64,000 nucleotides of DNA from Natronomonas pharaonis DSM 2160 (GTDB lineage Archaea; Halobacteriota; Halobacteria; Halobacteriales; Haloarculaceae), in NCBI RefSeq assembly GCF_000026045.1, contig NC_007426.1, positions 806,001 through 870,000 of the forward strand, written 5' to 3'. The notes under the pieces are model-generated. The model ran no database searches. It was not told the DNA's origin and saw only the letters and a program-made list of their open reading frames with translations. Position numbers and translations under genes: made by a program. Shown here piece by piece: positions 46,661-54,618 of this stretch (within the stretch, counting starts at the first letter, position 1; each line of letters begins with the position of its first letter).

Positions 46661-47500
46661 ATGGAATCCGACCCGACACTCGATAGACGAAGCTACCTCT
46701 CCGCGGTCGGGGCCGCTGGACTCGCAGCTGGCGCTGCCGGCTGTGTCGGCCTCGACGATGGCAACGGCGACGGCAACGGCGACGGCAACGACGACGACTC
46801 TGACGACGACTCTGACGACGACACCCGGACCATCGTGGCCGGAACAGCCCCCGGGTTCCCGCCCTTCGAATTCCGCCAAGACGGTGAGCTTCTCGGCTTC
46901 GATATCGACCTCACCGAGGCTGTCATCGAACGCTCCGACTACGAGTTCGGCGGCTGGGAGACCTTCGAGTTCGACTCGCTGATTCCAGCCCTCCAGAACG
47001 GGAACATCGATGTCATCGCAGCCGCGATGACGATAGAAGACGAGCGACGCGAGCAGATTGCCTTTTCGGACGCTTATTATGAGGCCGACCAGTCGGTCCT
47101 CGTCCGTAGCGACGACGACGACCTTCCGCAATCCCGTGAAGACCTTTCGGGCAGCATCGTCGGCGCACAGGGAGGCACCACCGGGGAAAACGAGGTCGAC
47201 CGCCTCATCGACGACGGCATCATCCCCGAGTCGGACAAAAACGTCTACGACAACTACACGCTTGCGGCCACCGACCTCGAAAACGGCAACATCGACGCCG
47301 TCGTCGTCGACGTGCCGGTTGCCCGGACGTTCTCCGAGGACCTTGCGGTGGAGGTCGCTTTCGAGATAGAGACCGGCGAGGAGTACGGCTTCGGCATCCG
47401 CCAAGATGACGAGGAACTCGTCGCCGCGGTCAACGACGGCCTCGAAGCCGTCACCGACGACGGAACCTACAACGACCTCGTCGCCGAATGGTTCGAGTGA
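46661..47500 (+). CDS. Polar amino-acid ABC transporter substrate-binding lipoprotein
   Basis: 279 residues. A twin-arginine start (LDRRSYLSAVG) and lipobox AAGC are followed by an Asp/Gly/Asn linker (GDGNGDGNDDDSDDDSDDD), then a family-3 solute-binding fold: GTAPGFPPFEFRQDGELLGF, DIDLTEAVIERSDYEFGGWE, AAAMTIEDERREQIAFSDAY and VDVPVARTFSE. It would capture a polar amino acid such as Glu, Gln, Arg or His for the permease pair downstream; specificity is not readable. Confidence 0.9.
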   Translation: MESDPTLDRRSYLSAVGAAGLAAGAAGCVGLDDGNGDGNGDGNDDDSDDDSDDDTRTIVAGTAPGFPPFEFRQDGELLGFDIDLTEAVIERSDYEFGGWETFEFDSLIPALQNGNIDVIAAAMTIEDERREQIAFSDAYYEADQSVLVRSDDDDLPQSREDLSGSIVGAQGGTTGENEVDRLIDDGIIPESDKNVYDNYTLAATDLENGNIDAVVVDVPVARTFSEDLAVEVAFEIETGEEYGFGIRQDDEELVAAVNDGLEAVTDDGTYNDLVAEWFE

Positions 47501-47505
47501 GATAG

Positions 47506-48294
47506 ATGGAGCCGCTGGCACTGCAGGCGACCGACTGGCAGTTCGCCTGGGTAACTCTCCAGACGACTGACTGGCAGTTCGTCTGGGAGAACCGGGCAAT
47601 TCTCCTGCAGGGCTTTCTGGTCACCGTCCTCTTGACGCTTGTGAGCGTCCTGCTTGGCTTTCTGGCCGGGTTCCCAGCCGGCGCAATCGAGGTGTACGGT
47701 CGCGGGCCGCTCCGGTCGGCCGTCCGAACAGTTGGGGTGCTCCTCCGCGGAACGCCCATCGTCGTGCTGATGGTGCTTTTCTTCTTCGGGCTGCCGCTGC
47801 CCGACCCTGGTGACATCACCTTCAGCAGCATCACGCTCGGCAACACGACCATCCCGGAGTTCAGCGTCGGTTTTGAGGCGTTCTTTGCGGCGATGCTCGC
47901 GTTGGGGCTCCGAAGTGCTGCCTACCAGTCACAAGTGTTCCGCGGCGCCATACAGAGCATCGACGAGGGGCAGGTCGCCGCCGCCCGGTCTGTTGGGCTC
48001 TCGAAGTACGAGGCTATCAGACACGTCGTCGTACCGCAGGCCCTCCGTCGCTCGGTCCCCGGCTTCCAAAACGAGTTCACAATCGTCCTAAAAGACACGA
48101 GCATCGCCTTCGCCATCGGGCTGGCGGAGCTTTTGACCCGCGGCTACGACCTCTTTACCCAGCCCGGCCAGAGCACGGCGGTCCTCGAAGTGATTCTCGC
48201 CGTCAGCCTGATTTACTTCGTGCTGACGTTCACGACGAACCGCGCGCTGGATGCTCTCTCCGACTACTACGCGATTCCGGGTGGAGACTCATGA
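47506..48294 (+). CDS. Amino-acid ABC transporter permease (first)
   Basis: 262 residues of the HisM/GlnP type. Five to six membrane helices and an EAA loop (AARSVGLSKYEAIRHVVVPQ). Its N-terminus has a near-repeat (TDWQFAW...TDWQFVW), possibly a short internal duplication before the first helix. It overlaps the ATPase gene by 4 nt. With the second permease it would form a heterodimeric channel. Confidence 0.9.
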   Translation: MEPLALQATDWQFAWVTLQTTDWQFVWENRAILLQGFLVTVLLTLVSVLLGFLAGFPAGAIEVYGRGPLRSAVRTVGVLLRGTPIVVLMVLFFFGLPLPDPGDITFSSITLGNTTIPEFSVGFEAFFAAMLALGLRSAAYQSQVFRGAIQSIDEGQVAAARSVGLSKYEAIRHVVVPQALRRSVPGFQNEFTIVLKDTSIAFAIGLAELLTRGYDLFTQPGQSTAVLEVILAVSLIYFVLTFTTNRALDALSDYYAIPGGDS

Positions 48295-49019
48295 CCGAAC
48301 TACTCAGCTTCGACGACGTTTCGAAATCGTACGGCGACGAACAGGTGCTCGACGGTGTCAGCTTCGCGATGGAGCAATCCGACGTGGAGGTGATAATCGG
48401 CCCGAGCGGCAGCGGCAAATCGACGATGCTCCGGTGTGTCAACCGCCTGACCGATATCGACGACGGCGCTATCTATCTCGACGGCCACTCGATTCACGAC
48501 ATCGGGGTCAACGACCTCCGCCGGCGAGTCGGCATGGTGTTTCAGGACTTCAACCTCTTTGCCCACCGGACGGCGCGGGGCAACATCACTCTCGGTCTCC
48601 GGAAAGTACGGGGATTCTCGAAGGAGGACGCCGTCGCCGCCGCCGACGAACATCTCGAACGGGTCGGTCTCGCCGACCAGGCGGCGTCCTACCCCGCCGA
48701 ACTTTCAGGGGGACAGAAACAGCGCGTCGGCATCGCCCGCGCGCTGGCGATGGACCCCGAACTGCTGCTGTTCGACGAGCCGACGAGCGCTCTCGACCCG
48801 GAGCTTATCGGCGACGTGCTCTCGGTGATGGGCGACCTCGCCGACGAGGGGATGACGATGCTCTGTGTGACCCACGAGATGAGCTTTGCCCGGTCGGTCG
48901 CCGATACGATTACGTTCCTCGACGATGGCCGGATTGCGGAGCGCGGTCCGCCCGAACAGCTCTTTGAGGCCCCGGAAACCGACCGGGCACGGGATTTCCT
49001 CGGTGAGATAGACGGATGA
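48291..49019 (+). CDS. Amino-acid ABC transporter ATPase
   Basis: 242 residues with Walker A GPSGSGKSTML, Q-loop GMVFQDFNLF, signature LSGGQKQRVGIARAL, Walker B LLLFDEPTSALD and the switch His in VTHEMSFA. It belongs to the polar amino-acid (GlnQ/HisP) branch. The gene lies between the two permease genes with ATGA overlaps on both sides. Confidence 0.95.
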   Translation: MTELLSFDDVSKSYGDEQVLDGVSFAMEQSDVEVIIGPSGSGKSTMLRCVNRLTDIDDGAIYLDGHSIHDIGVNDLRRRVGMVFQDFNLFAHRTARGNITLGLRKVRGFSKEDAVAAADEHLERVGLADQAASYPAELSGGQKQRVGIARALAMDPELLLFDEPTSALDPELIGDVLSVMGDLADEGMTMLCVTHEMSFARSVADTITFLDDGRIAERGPPEQLFEAPETDRARDFLGEIDG

Positions 49020-49993
49020 CCAGTCGAGACGACGCCCTCGGTACCTCGTCGCTTTCCTCGACGGGCCGGACCGCCCTGCTCGTGGTCGGGATTGCCTTCT
49101 GGGGCTGGCTGCTGACGCGGTGGGCCTACGACTGGGTTATCAATCCCGGCGTCGGTGTGAGTAGCCGCGAGCCCTTCGTCCCCGCCGGGCCGTTCGAAGC
49201 CGCTGGCGGCTGGTTCGAAGGGCTCGCCGCCGATGCGGGCGTCCTCTCGACACCGCTCGGCTGGCTTGCGTGGCTGTTTGACTTCATCGCATTCGGGGTG
49301 ACCGTCATGCCGGCGCTGGCTGCCGGCGCGTGGCTGACCATCGTCCTGACCGTGCTGGGCATGTTCTTTGGCATCTTTATCGCGGTGCCGCTTTCGGTCG
49401 CCCGCGTGTATGGGTCCCGGCCGCTCCGCTGGCTGTCGCTTGCCTACACCGAACTCATTCGCGGGACGCCGCTTCTCGCCCAGCTTTTCGTGCTGTACTA
49501 CGGGCTGCCGCTTTCTGGAATCATTAGAGAGCTCCCGGGTGTCGGTGTCGGCCCGGTTCCACGGGCGGCCGTCTGGGTTGCAGTCATCGGTTTCACCATC
49601 AACAGCTCCGCCTATCAGGCCGAATACATCCGGTCTGCGCTCCAGTCGGTCGACGCCGGCCAGTTGACCGCTGCCCGGTCGGTCGGGCTCTCGAAGACCG
49701 AGAGCATCCGACATGTCATCCTTCCGCAGGGGCTCCGGTATGCGATTCCGGGCTGGACAAACGAGTTCATCTATCTCATCAAATACTCATCGCTGGCGGC
49801 CTTCATCGCCGTCCCGGAGCTGTTCCGGCGCGCCAGAAACATCGGCTCCGATACGTTCCGCTATTTGGAGATGTATCTCATCGTTGCGCTGTTTTATCTC
49901 GCATTGGTGCTGACGCTGTCTGTGCTGATGGATTCCTTCGAAAAGCGGGTCGCGATTCCGGGGCTCGGAACGGCAGCCGACGACCGCGAGTAG
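49016..49993 (+). CDS. Amino-acid ABC transporter permease (second)
   Basis: 325 residues, longer than the first permease by an N-terminal extension with an extra helix (ALLVVGIAFWGWLLTRWAYD). The EAA loop AARSVGLSKTESIRHVILPQ is clear and matches that of the first permease, so the two are relatives. It ends the operon; its TAG is directly followed by the stop of the convergent rfcL. Confidence 0.9.
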   Translation: MTSRDDALGTSSLSSTGRTALLVVGIAFWGWLLTRWAYDWVINPGVGVSSREPFVPAGPFEAAGGWFEGLAADAGVLSTPLGWLAWLFDFIAFGVTVMPALAAGAWLTIVLTVLGMFFGIFIAVPLSVARVYGSRPLRWLSLAYTELIRGTPLLAQLFVLYYGLPLSGIIRELPGVGVGPVPRAAVWVAVIGFTINSSAYQAEYIRSALQSVDAGQLTAARSVGLSKTESIRHVILPQGLRYAIPGWTNEFIYLIKYSSLAAFIAVPELFRRARNIGSDTFRYLEMYLIVALFYLALVLTLSVLMDSFEKRVAIPGLGTAADDRE

Positions 49994-51445
49994 CTACATG
50001 AAGTCGGACAGGCCGGCCTGTCCGTCGTCGCTTTCTTCGGCGTCGGCTGTCCCGTCCGACTGCTCCCGATTTACCGATTCCTCCTTCGGCTCGTCGGCTC
50101 CAAATGCCGCTAGCGTGTCCCCGTCGTCGTCATCGTCGCTTTCGGTATCCGATTGTGCGTCGTCGACGGCGGGCGCGAAGATACCGCCGCCGTGGTCGAC
50201 GGCCGCCGTTTCGCGGCGCGTTTCGGCGTCTTCGACGATACCCTGTACTTTGTTGGTGGTCTTTCCCGAACCGGTGATGAAGGCGACGTGTTCGGCGTCG
50301 AGTTCGTAGCGGGCAGTCATTCGGACGGTTAGCTCCCGGTTGTTACAGTGGTGTGTCATCGCCGACAGGTAGGGGAGTATCTCCCGACGGGCCGTTGCGG
50401 TCGAAACGCCGGCGCTTTCGGCGATGCGGGTGGCGATATAATCCCGCGTCGAGTCCCGCGAGGAGCGATACGGTGCGCCGCCGTAGCGGGTCCAGCCCCC
50501 GCGGTCTTCTTGTCGGACGGCGGCAACACCGGCAGCGACGTTGTCGGTCGCGTACCGCCAGTAGCTGTAGTTCTGCGTGGCTCTGACGCGGCCGAGCCAG
50601 ACATCGGCGTCGGCCAGATGCTCGTAGGCGTCGGCCAACTCGTCGCCCTCGTAGACTTTCGGCACCTTGTCCTCAATCCATTGGAGCAGGTTATCGGGCG
50701 TCTCATCGACAGCGTAGGCCGTCTGGAGCGCCTCCTCGGCAGACTCCTCCTTGAGGACCGCATCGAGAAACGCGAAGATGTCTTCGGTGCGGTCCCGGCT
50801 GCCTTCGCTTCCCTCCGGTTTGATTTCGCCGTCGCGCTCGCGGGCCTGCAGGTCCTTGACGGCCCCGCGGAGGTCCCCGCGATTGGCCTCGGCGATTTCT
50901 TGCAGCACGTCCTCGTCGAACTCGACGTTTTCCTGCCGACAGATATCGCGGAGTACGGGGACGATAGACCGAGCAGAGACATCCCGAAATTCGACGTCCC
51001 GGCAGGCGCTCCGCAGCCCCGAGGACATCTCGTAGTAGTCGTTGGCGATGAGCACGACCGGCTGGGTGGCGTCCTTGACGAGCCGCGTCATCGCCGCCGC
51101 GCCGCCGCGGTCCTTGTGCTGGTGGAGGTTATCGGCCTCGTCGAGAATGATGAGTTGGCGGCCGCCGCCCAGTGTCGCGTTCGAGGCCGCGCGGCCGGCG
51201 AACCGCTCGATTTCGTCTTTCGTCCGCGCATCGGAGGCGTTCATCTCCAGGACCGGCCACCCCATGTCGTTGGCGAGGGCGTGTGCGGCCGACGTTTTGC
51301 CGACGCCCGGCGAGCCATGGAGGATGACGGCCTCGCGGTGGTCCTCCCAGGCCTTGGCCCACTCCTCGAAGGCATCGCGGGCCTTGTTGTTGCCGCGGAC
51401 CTCCGACAGCGTCGTCGGACGGTACGCTTCGGTCCAGTCGCTCAT
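49994..51445 (-). CDS. rfcL: Replication factor C large subunit
   Basis: 483 residues from ATG 51445 (MSDWTEAYRPTTLSEVRGNN). AAA+ motifs: Walker A HGSPGVGKTSAAHAL, Walker B IILDEADNLHQ and sensor 1 VVLIANDYYEM. A C-terminal acidic linker leads to QAGLSDFM, a likely PIP box that binds PCNA. With the small subunit it loads the sliding clamp at replication forks. The upstream in-frame codons are not protein-like. Confidence 0.95.
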   Translation of the reverse strand: MSDWTEAYRPTTLSEVRGNNKARDAFEEWAKAWEDHREAVILHGSPGVGKTSAAHALANDMGWPVLEMNASDARTKDEIERFAGRAASNATLGGGRQLIILDEADNLHQHKDRGGAAAMTRLVKDATQPVVLIANDYYEMSSGLRSACRDVEFRDVSARSIVPVLRDICRQENVEFDEDVLQEIAEANRGDLRGAVKDLQARERDGEIKPEGSEGSRDRTEDIFAFLDAVLKEESAEEALQTAYAVDETPDNLLQWIEDKVPKVYEGDELADAYEHLADADVWLGRVRATQNYSYWRYATDNVAAGVAAVRQEDRGGWTRYGGAPYRSSRDSTRDYIATRIAESAGVSTATARREILPYLSAMTHHCNNRELTVRMTARYELDAEHVAFITGSGKTTNKVQGIVEDAETRRETAAVDHGGGIFAPAVDDAQSDTESDDDDDGDTLAAFGADEPKEESVNREQSDGTADAEESDDGQAGLSDFM

Positions 51446-51608
51446 TGCCTGTCGGTTGGGGTGAGCCGCGTTTATGGGTTGTGGAGCACTGGCTGTTGGC
51501 CGTCCGCTATCGGCCGACAGCCCGTTTCCCGCTGTTGGTGCAACTATTGCCGCATTTGTGATTATCATTCATTACATTTAAGACCATGAGGGTTGTTGTC
51601 CGAAGTAG

Positions 51609-51752
51609 ATGCCCCGAGACGAAATCGAGCCGATGGTTCCGATACTCCCGACCGACGAGCAGACTGAAACGACCGCCCGCACCGACGGCGGCCACCAGCA
51701 GCGCTACCACAACGGCGACGTAGACGCACCGCTCGTCCCGAACCTCGGGTAA
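51609..51752 (+). CDS. Small hypothetical protein, 47 aa
   Basis: ATG 51609 to TAA 51750-51752, reading MPRDEIEPMVPILPTDEQTE, then a TDGGHQQRYHNGDVDAPLVP segment and NLG. It is polar, with no hydrophobic core, so probably disordered or a peptide partner. A good TATA-like CATTTAAGA lies at 51573-51581, about 32 nt upstream, which is the main reason to list it. No family recognised. Confidence 0.5.
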   Translation: MPRDEIEPMVPILPTDEQTETTARTDGGHQQRYHNGDVDAPLVPNLG

Positions 51753-51766
51753 GGTTTCGTCCGGGC

Positions 51767-52501
51767 CTACCCGCCGTTTTCTTGCTGACGATGCCTTCGT
51801 AGCGCCTCGGCTATCGTCAGGTCCCCGTTTGCGACCCGTCTCGCCAGCGCCTCGGTGATGGCCCGGTCGTCGTCGCTTTCCGCCCGTGAGCGGTCCTTGA
51901 TGCGCTGGAGCTCCCCCGCGGTCGGTTCGATGTCGCGGCTGCTGACCCGCTCGCCCTCGATTCGGGCAATGTTGACCGCCGCGAGCACGTCGCCCATCCC
52001 GCGTGCCCCTGTTCCGAGATACGGCGTCGTGCCAGTCTCGTCGACCAGTTCGACGGGGATGTCTTCGAGTTCGTCGATAATCTTGGCTCCCTTGATGCGT
52101 GCTCCGTCACCGACCCGAACGAGCGGGTCGGCGGCGTCTTCGGTCTCGCGGGCGACGACCGCCGGCGCGTCCGCGGCGGGCACCTGAAACGCCGCGACGA
52201 CCGTTCCGCCGACCAGCACCGCAATCCCGGGGCGCTCACCCGGGTCAACGCCGACGACGGTTCGACCGCCGTCGCCGCGCAGTAGTGCGACCGCCTCCTC
52301 GACGGCCCGACGCGGGTCGCCGGGGTTTGCTCGAACCGTCTCGATAGCGGGGTGTTCGTCTTCCGGGCCGACGATGGCGACTTCAGCGCCGTCGGGAAGC
52401 TCCTCGTCGGGTTCGACCGTCGTAAACGGCACGTCGCGGTCGCCGAGCTCGTCGACGACGCCGTGGTAGACCTCGAAGTCCGCTGTCGCGACGACTATCA
52501 C
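51767..52501 (-). CDS. RNase H-fold nuclease-like protein (RuvC/YqgF-like)
   Basis: 244 residues from GTG 52501 (VIVVATADFEVYHGVVDELG). The C-terminal half holds TVVGVDPGERPGIAVLVGGT, a first-Asp motif of the RNase H fold, then DPLVRVGDGARIKGAKIIDE and a C-terminal helical tail. The N-terminal ~100 residues are a smaller alpha/beta part. It may act on DNA or RNA, but catalytic residues beyond the first Asp are not certain. Its start is supported by a TATA box GATTAAGAC (52524-52532), 27 nt upstream. Confidence 0.65.
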   Translation of the reverse strand: MIVVATADFEVYHGVVDELGDRDVPFTTVEPDEELPDGAEVAIVGPEDEHPAIETVRANPGDPRRAVEEAVALLRGDGGRTVVGVDPGERPGIAVLVGGTVVAAFQVPAADAPAVVARETEDAADPLVRVGDGARIKGAKIIDELEDIPVELVDETGTTPYLGTGARGMGDVLAAVNIARIEGERVSSRDIEPTAGELQRIKDRSRAESDDDRAITEALARRVANGDLTIAEALRRHRQQENGG

Positions 52502-52523
52502 TGCCGAGCGTTCGCCCGCGGTC

Positions 52524-52532
52524 GTCTTAATC
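52524..52532 (-). promoter_or_regulatory. TATA box of the RNase H-fold gene
   Basis: GATTAAGAC on the minus strand, centred 27 nt before GTG 52501. It shares an 88-bp divergent intergenic region with the radB TATA box. Confidence 0.55.
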
Positions 52533-52559
52533 TCTCTCCTCGTGTTGCGACTACGGAGG

Positions 52560-52568
52560 TTTTTATTC
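52560..52568 (+). promoter_or_regulatory. TATA box of radB
   Basis: TTTTTATTC centred 26 nt before GTG 52590, which decides the radB start over the in-frame ATG at 52542. Confidence 0.6.
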
Positions 52569-52589
52569 GGCGGCGGCAAAGCCCCGTTC

Positions 52590-53285
52590 GTGAGCGAGCC
52601 GATTCCAACGGGCTGTGACACGGTTGATACCCTCCTCGGCGGCGGCTTCGAACGTGGGACCGTCACGCAGTTGTACGGGCCGCCGGCCTCGGGCAAGACC
52701 AATCTCGCACTGTCGGCGGCCGTCCAGGTCGCCGCCGACGGCGGGACGGCGCTGTATATCGACACCGAGGGCGTCTCGCTCGACCGGTTCGAGCAGCTTG
52801 CCCGCGGCGCGACCGACGACCTCGAAGGCACCACGTCCCGTGTTATCATCTCCGATGCGCTCGATTTCGACGACCAACGGGAGGCGGTCCAAGACGCCGG
52901 CGACCTCGCTGCGACTGCCGATTTGGTCGTCCTCGACAGTGCAACCGGGTTCTACCGGCTCGAACGTGACACCGACGACGACGGCGAGACCCTCCGTGAA
53001 GTCGCAACGCAGGTGACACACTTGCTCGGGCTGGCCCGCCGCCACGACCTCGCGGTTGTCATTACTAATCAGGTCTACACCGACCCCGAGGCCGACAGCT
53101 CGCGGGTCCGACCGCTCGGCGGCCACACGCTCTCTCATTGGTCCGGAACGGTGCTTCGAATCGAGCGGTTCCGGGGGGGCAACCGACGGGCGACGCTGGA
53201 GAAACATCAGGCGAAAGCGGCCGGCGAGACGGCGCGATTCAAAATTACTGATTCGGGACTCGAAGGCGTCGACGAAGGCGTGTGA
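52590..53285 (+). CDS. radB: DNA repair and recombination protein RadB
   Basis: 231 residues from GTG 52590. Walker A GPPASGKTNLALSAA, Walker B LVVLDSATGFYRL and the RecA-family ATPase core without RadA's N-terminal HhH domain identify the short RadA paralogue RadB, a mediator of homologous recombination. Its natural end was probably ...GAA GGC GTC TAA; element B now supplies GTG TGA, so the last residue is still Val. The convergent RNase HI gene follows the element. Confidence 0.93.
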   Translation: MSEPIPTGCDTVDTLLGGGFERGTVTQLYGPPASGKTNLALSAAVQVAADGGTALYIDTEGVSLDRFEQLARGATDDLEGTTSRVIISDALDFDDQREAVQDAGDLAATADLVVLDSATGFYRLERDTDDDGETLREVATQVTHLLGLARRHDLAVVITNQVYTDPEADSSRVRPLGGHTLSHWSGTVLRIERFRGGNRRATLEKHQAKAAGETARFKITDSGLEGVDEGV

Positions 53286-53475
53286 ACTACCCCACCCTGC
53301 TCGCGCTGACGCGCTCGCTGAGGGTGGGGTTTCCTGCTTCCACGACGTTGTCAGACTGCGTCTGACAGCCAATCAGATTCCGCGGAATCTGATAAACGCG
53401 CTTTGCAGGACCCGGAGAGGTTCCCACAGGGAGCGCAGTCTCCACAGGCGTTCCTTCGGAGTGCCCCACTCCTAG
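53282..53475 (-). ncRNA. Predicted omegaRNA region of element B
   Basis: Corresponds to 19167-19309 of element A, plus a 51-bp insertion at 53346-53396 made of two palindromes. If transcribed, its guide would be the end of radB read on the minus strand from 53281 leftwards. It could be used in trans by the TnpB of element A (inference). Confidence 0.4.
53346..53396. repeat. 51-bp double-palindrome insertion, in frame
   Basis: Absent from element A. Contains the hairpin TGTCAGAC-TGC-GTCTGACA (53349-53367) and a perfect 22-bp palindrome with arms ATCAGATTCCG (53372-53393). Its length is exactly 17 codons and it keeps the residual tnpB frame open. Confidence 0.75.
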
Positions 53476-53709
53476 TGTCTCGACGGGAGAGTTCCGTGGG
53501 ACAGCGCACGCTTCTTGTCGCGTTCTAACGCTGTCCGTGGCTGGGAACTTCGCAAGGAGCGAGCCGTTCAACGTGGAACGGCGAGCGAGTCGAAGCCCAC
53601 AGGTCGGAACGCCCATCTTATCTCTGGTTGGGCGTTCTCCGATAAAAATGCCTGCGTGGGCCTGTGGGACTGTTACCGGAACGTGCAGGGTGAGGTGAAG
53701 ACGGCGTTG

Positions 53710-53812
53710 ACGAATCGCGGAGCGATTCGTTCGCACACCAGAAATCTCCGATTTCTGGGGACGTCCTCAGAAACTACGTTTCTGATGTGCGAACGAGAGC
53801 TCCGCTCTCGTT
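53710..53812. repeat. Triloop hairpin cluster in the left end of element B
   Basis: Four hairpins in a row: 53710-53730 (ACGAATCGC/GCGATTCGT, loop GGA), 53738-53758 (CCAGAAATC/GATTTCTGG, loop TCC), 53767-53785 (TCAGAAAC/GTTTCTGA, loop TAC) and 53792-53812 (AACGAGAGC/GCTCTCGTT, loop TCC). The last two correspond to hairpins 20678-20698 and 20705-20727 of element A, with the same outer bases but different inner pairs. Confidence 0.8.
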
Positions 53813-53880
53813 AACGCTCCTTGTCCGCTTGCACGGACTGCGGTGCTTGTTGAGGACGGGGGCTTAGCGCCTGCATTCAG

Positions 53881-54543
53881 CTAATCGGAGGCTGACCCAC
53901 CGGCCGCGCCGTCGGTCCGCTCGCGGTCGGCCCGCGACGGCGGCGGGTACCGGTCGTCGTCCGGACTCTGCCAGCGGTCGTCCCGCGGGAGCACACACCG
54001 GTCGACATCCCTGTTGACGTGTGCGTACTGGTCGGGTGTATTCGCCAGCGGATGGGCGGGGTTTTCGCCGCTGTCGATGCGAGCGGCTCGTAGCTCCCCA
54101 AAGCCAGCGACGCGGGCGCGAATCCCCCGCCAGTGGTGGGCCGTCCGTCCGGGCACCTCGAACGGATGCGGCGGGCGGCTGTCCGGGCCGCGTCCGGCGA
54201 GGGCCGCCCGGTTGACGTTCTCGGCGAGGTCGTCGTGGTCGACGAGGACGCCGACTGTCGCTGTCCGCGGCGCACGCGCCGCGAGCACGTCAAGCCCCAG
54301 ATGGAGCGCCCGGTACTCGGCGACGTTGTTGTCGGGAACGGTGTCGGGAACTGAAAGCCGGGCGACGCGTTCGCCGCCGCGGGTCTCGATGACGACGCCC
54401 AACCCACCGCTGCCGTCGCTCCGATAGGAGCCGTCCGTCGCCACGTAGAACTCCCGCTGATGGGTGCGTGGCGGATGCGCGATATGTGGGGTGGGCGAGT
54501 CGTCGAAGAGGTTCCGCAGGACCGGCCGTCGGTGTGCGGCCAT
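53881..54543 (-). CDS. RNase HI-family protein
   Basis: 220 residues. Active-site features of RNase HI are FYVATDGSYRSDGSGGLGVV (first Asp and glycine hairpin), the Glu in NNVAEYRALHLGL and a later Asp in VLVDHDDLAEN. The C-terminal ~80 residues are Arg/Asp-rich and disordered. It should cut RNA in RNA/DNA hybrids. The TAG stop (53881-53883 on the plus strand as CTA) is the flank of element B. A TATA box GTTTATATATC (54563-54573) lies about 25 nt before its start. Confidence 0.85.
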   Translation of the reverse strand: MAAHRRPVLRNLFDDSPTPHIAHPPRTHQREFYVATDGSYRSDGSGGLGVVIETRGGERVARLSVPDTVPDNNVAEYRALHLGLDVLAARAPRTATVGVLVDHDDLAENVNRAALAGRGPDSRPPHPFEVPGRTAHHWRGIRARVAGFGELRAARIDSGENPAHPLANTPDQYAHVNRDVDRCVLPRDDRWQSPDDDRYPPPSRADRERTDGAAGGSASD

Positions 54544-54562
54544 ACTCGGATTTCTCGGCCGA

Positions 54563-54573
54563 GATATATAAAC
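54563..54573 (-). promoter_or_regulatory. TATA box of the RNase HI gene
   Basis: GTTTATATATC on the minus strand, centred 25 nt before ATG 54543. Confidence 0.6.
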
Positions 54574-54618
54574 CCACGGCCGGGATGTCGGCGGCAGCGT
54601 GGGAAGACTACGTAGTCG

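Larger units (their letters stand above)
53282..53880 (-). mobile_element. tnpB-deleted relative of the TnpB element (element B)
   Basis: 599 bp. The right end (53282-53475) is nearly identical to that of element A, including the 9-bp stem CCCCACCCT/AGGGTGGGG at 53290-53329, and encodes the last ~30 codons of a tnpB frame (LGVGHSEGTPVETALP...). The left end (about 53653-53880) also matches element A and ends in CCTGCATTCAG. The tnpB body and the RHH-like gene are missing. It is a MITE-like derivative that keeps both ends and the omegaRNA region, inserted between the convergent radB and RNase HI genes. This is the only stretch above 300 bases without a gene. Confidence 0.85.

Noticed and set aside
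53287-53736. 149-codon open frame across element B
   Set aside because: Only its last part matches the TnpB C-terminus. The rest is non-homologous sequence kept open by chance, so it is a remnant and not a functional protein.
53700-53815. Regular short palindromes that could suggest a CRISPR-like array
   Set aside because: The units differ in sequence, there are no equal spacers and no cas genes; they are hairpins in the left end of element B.
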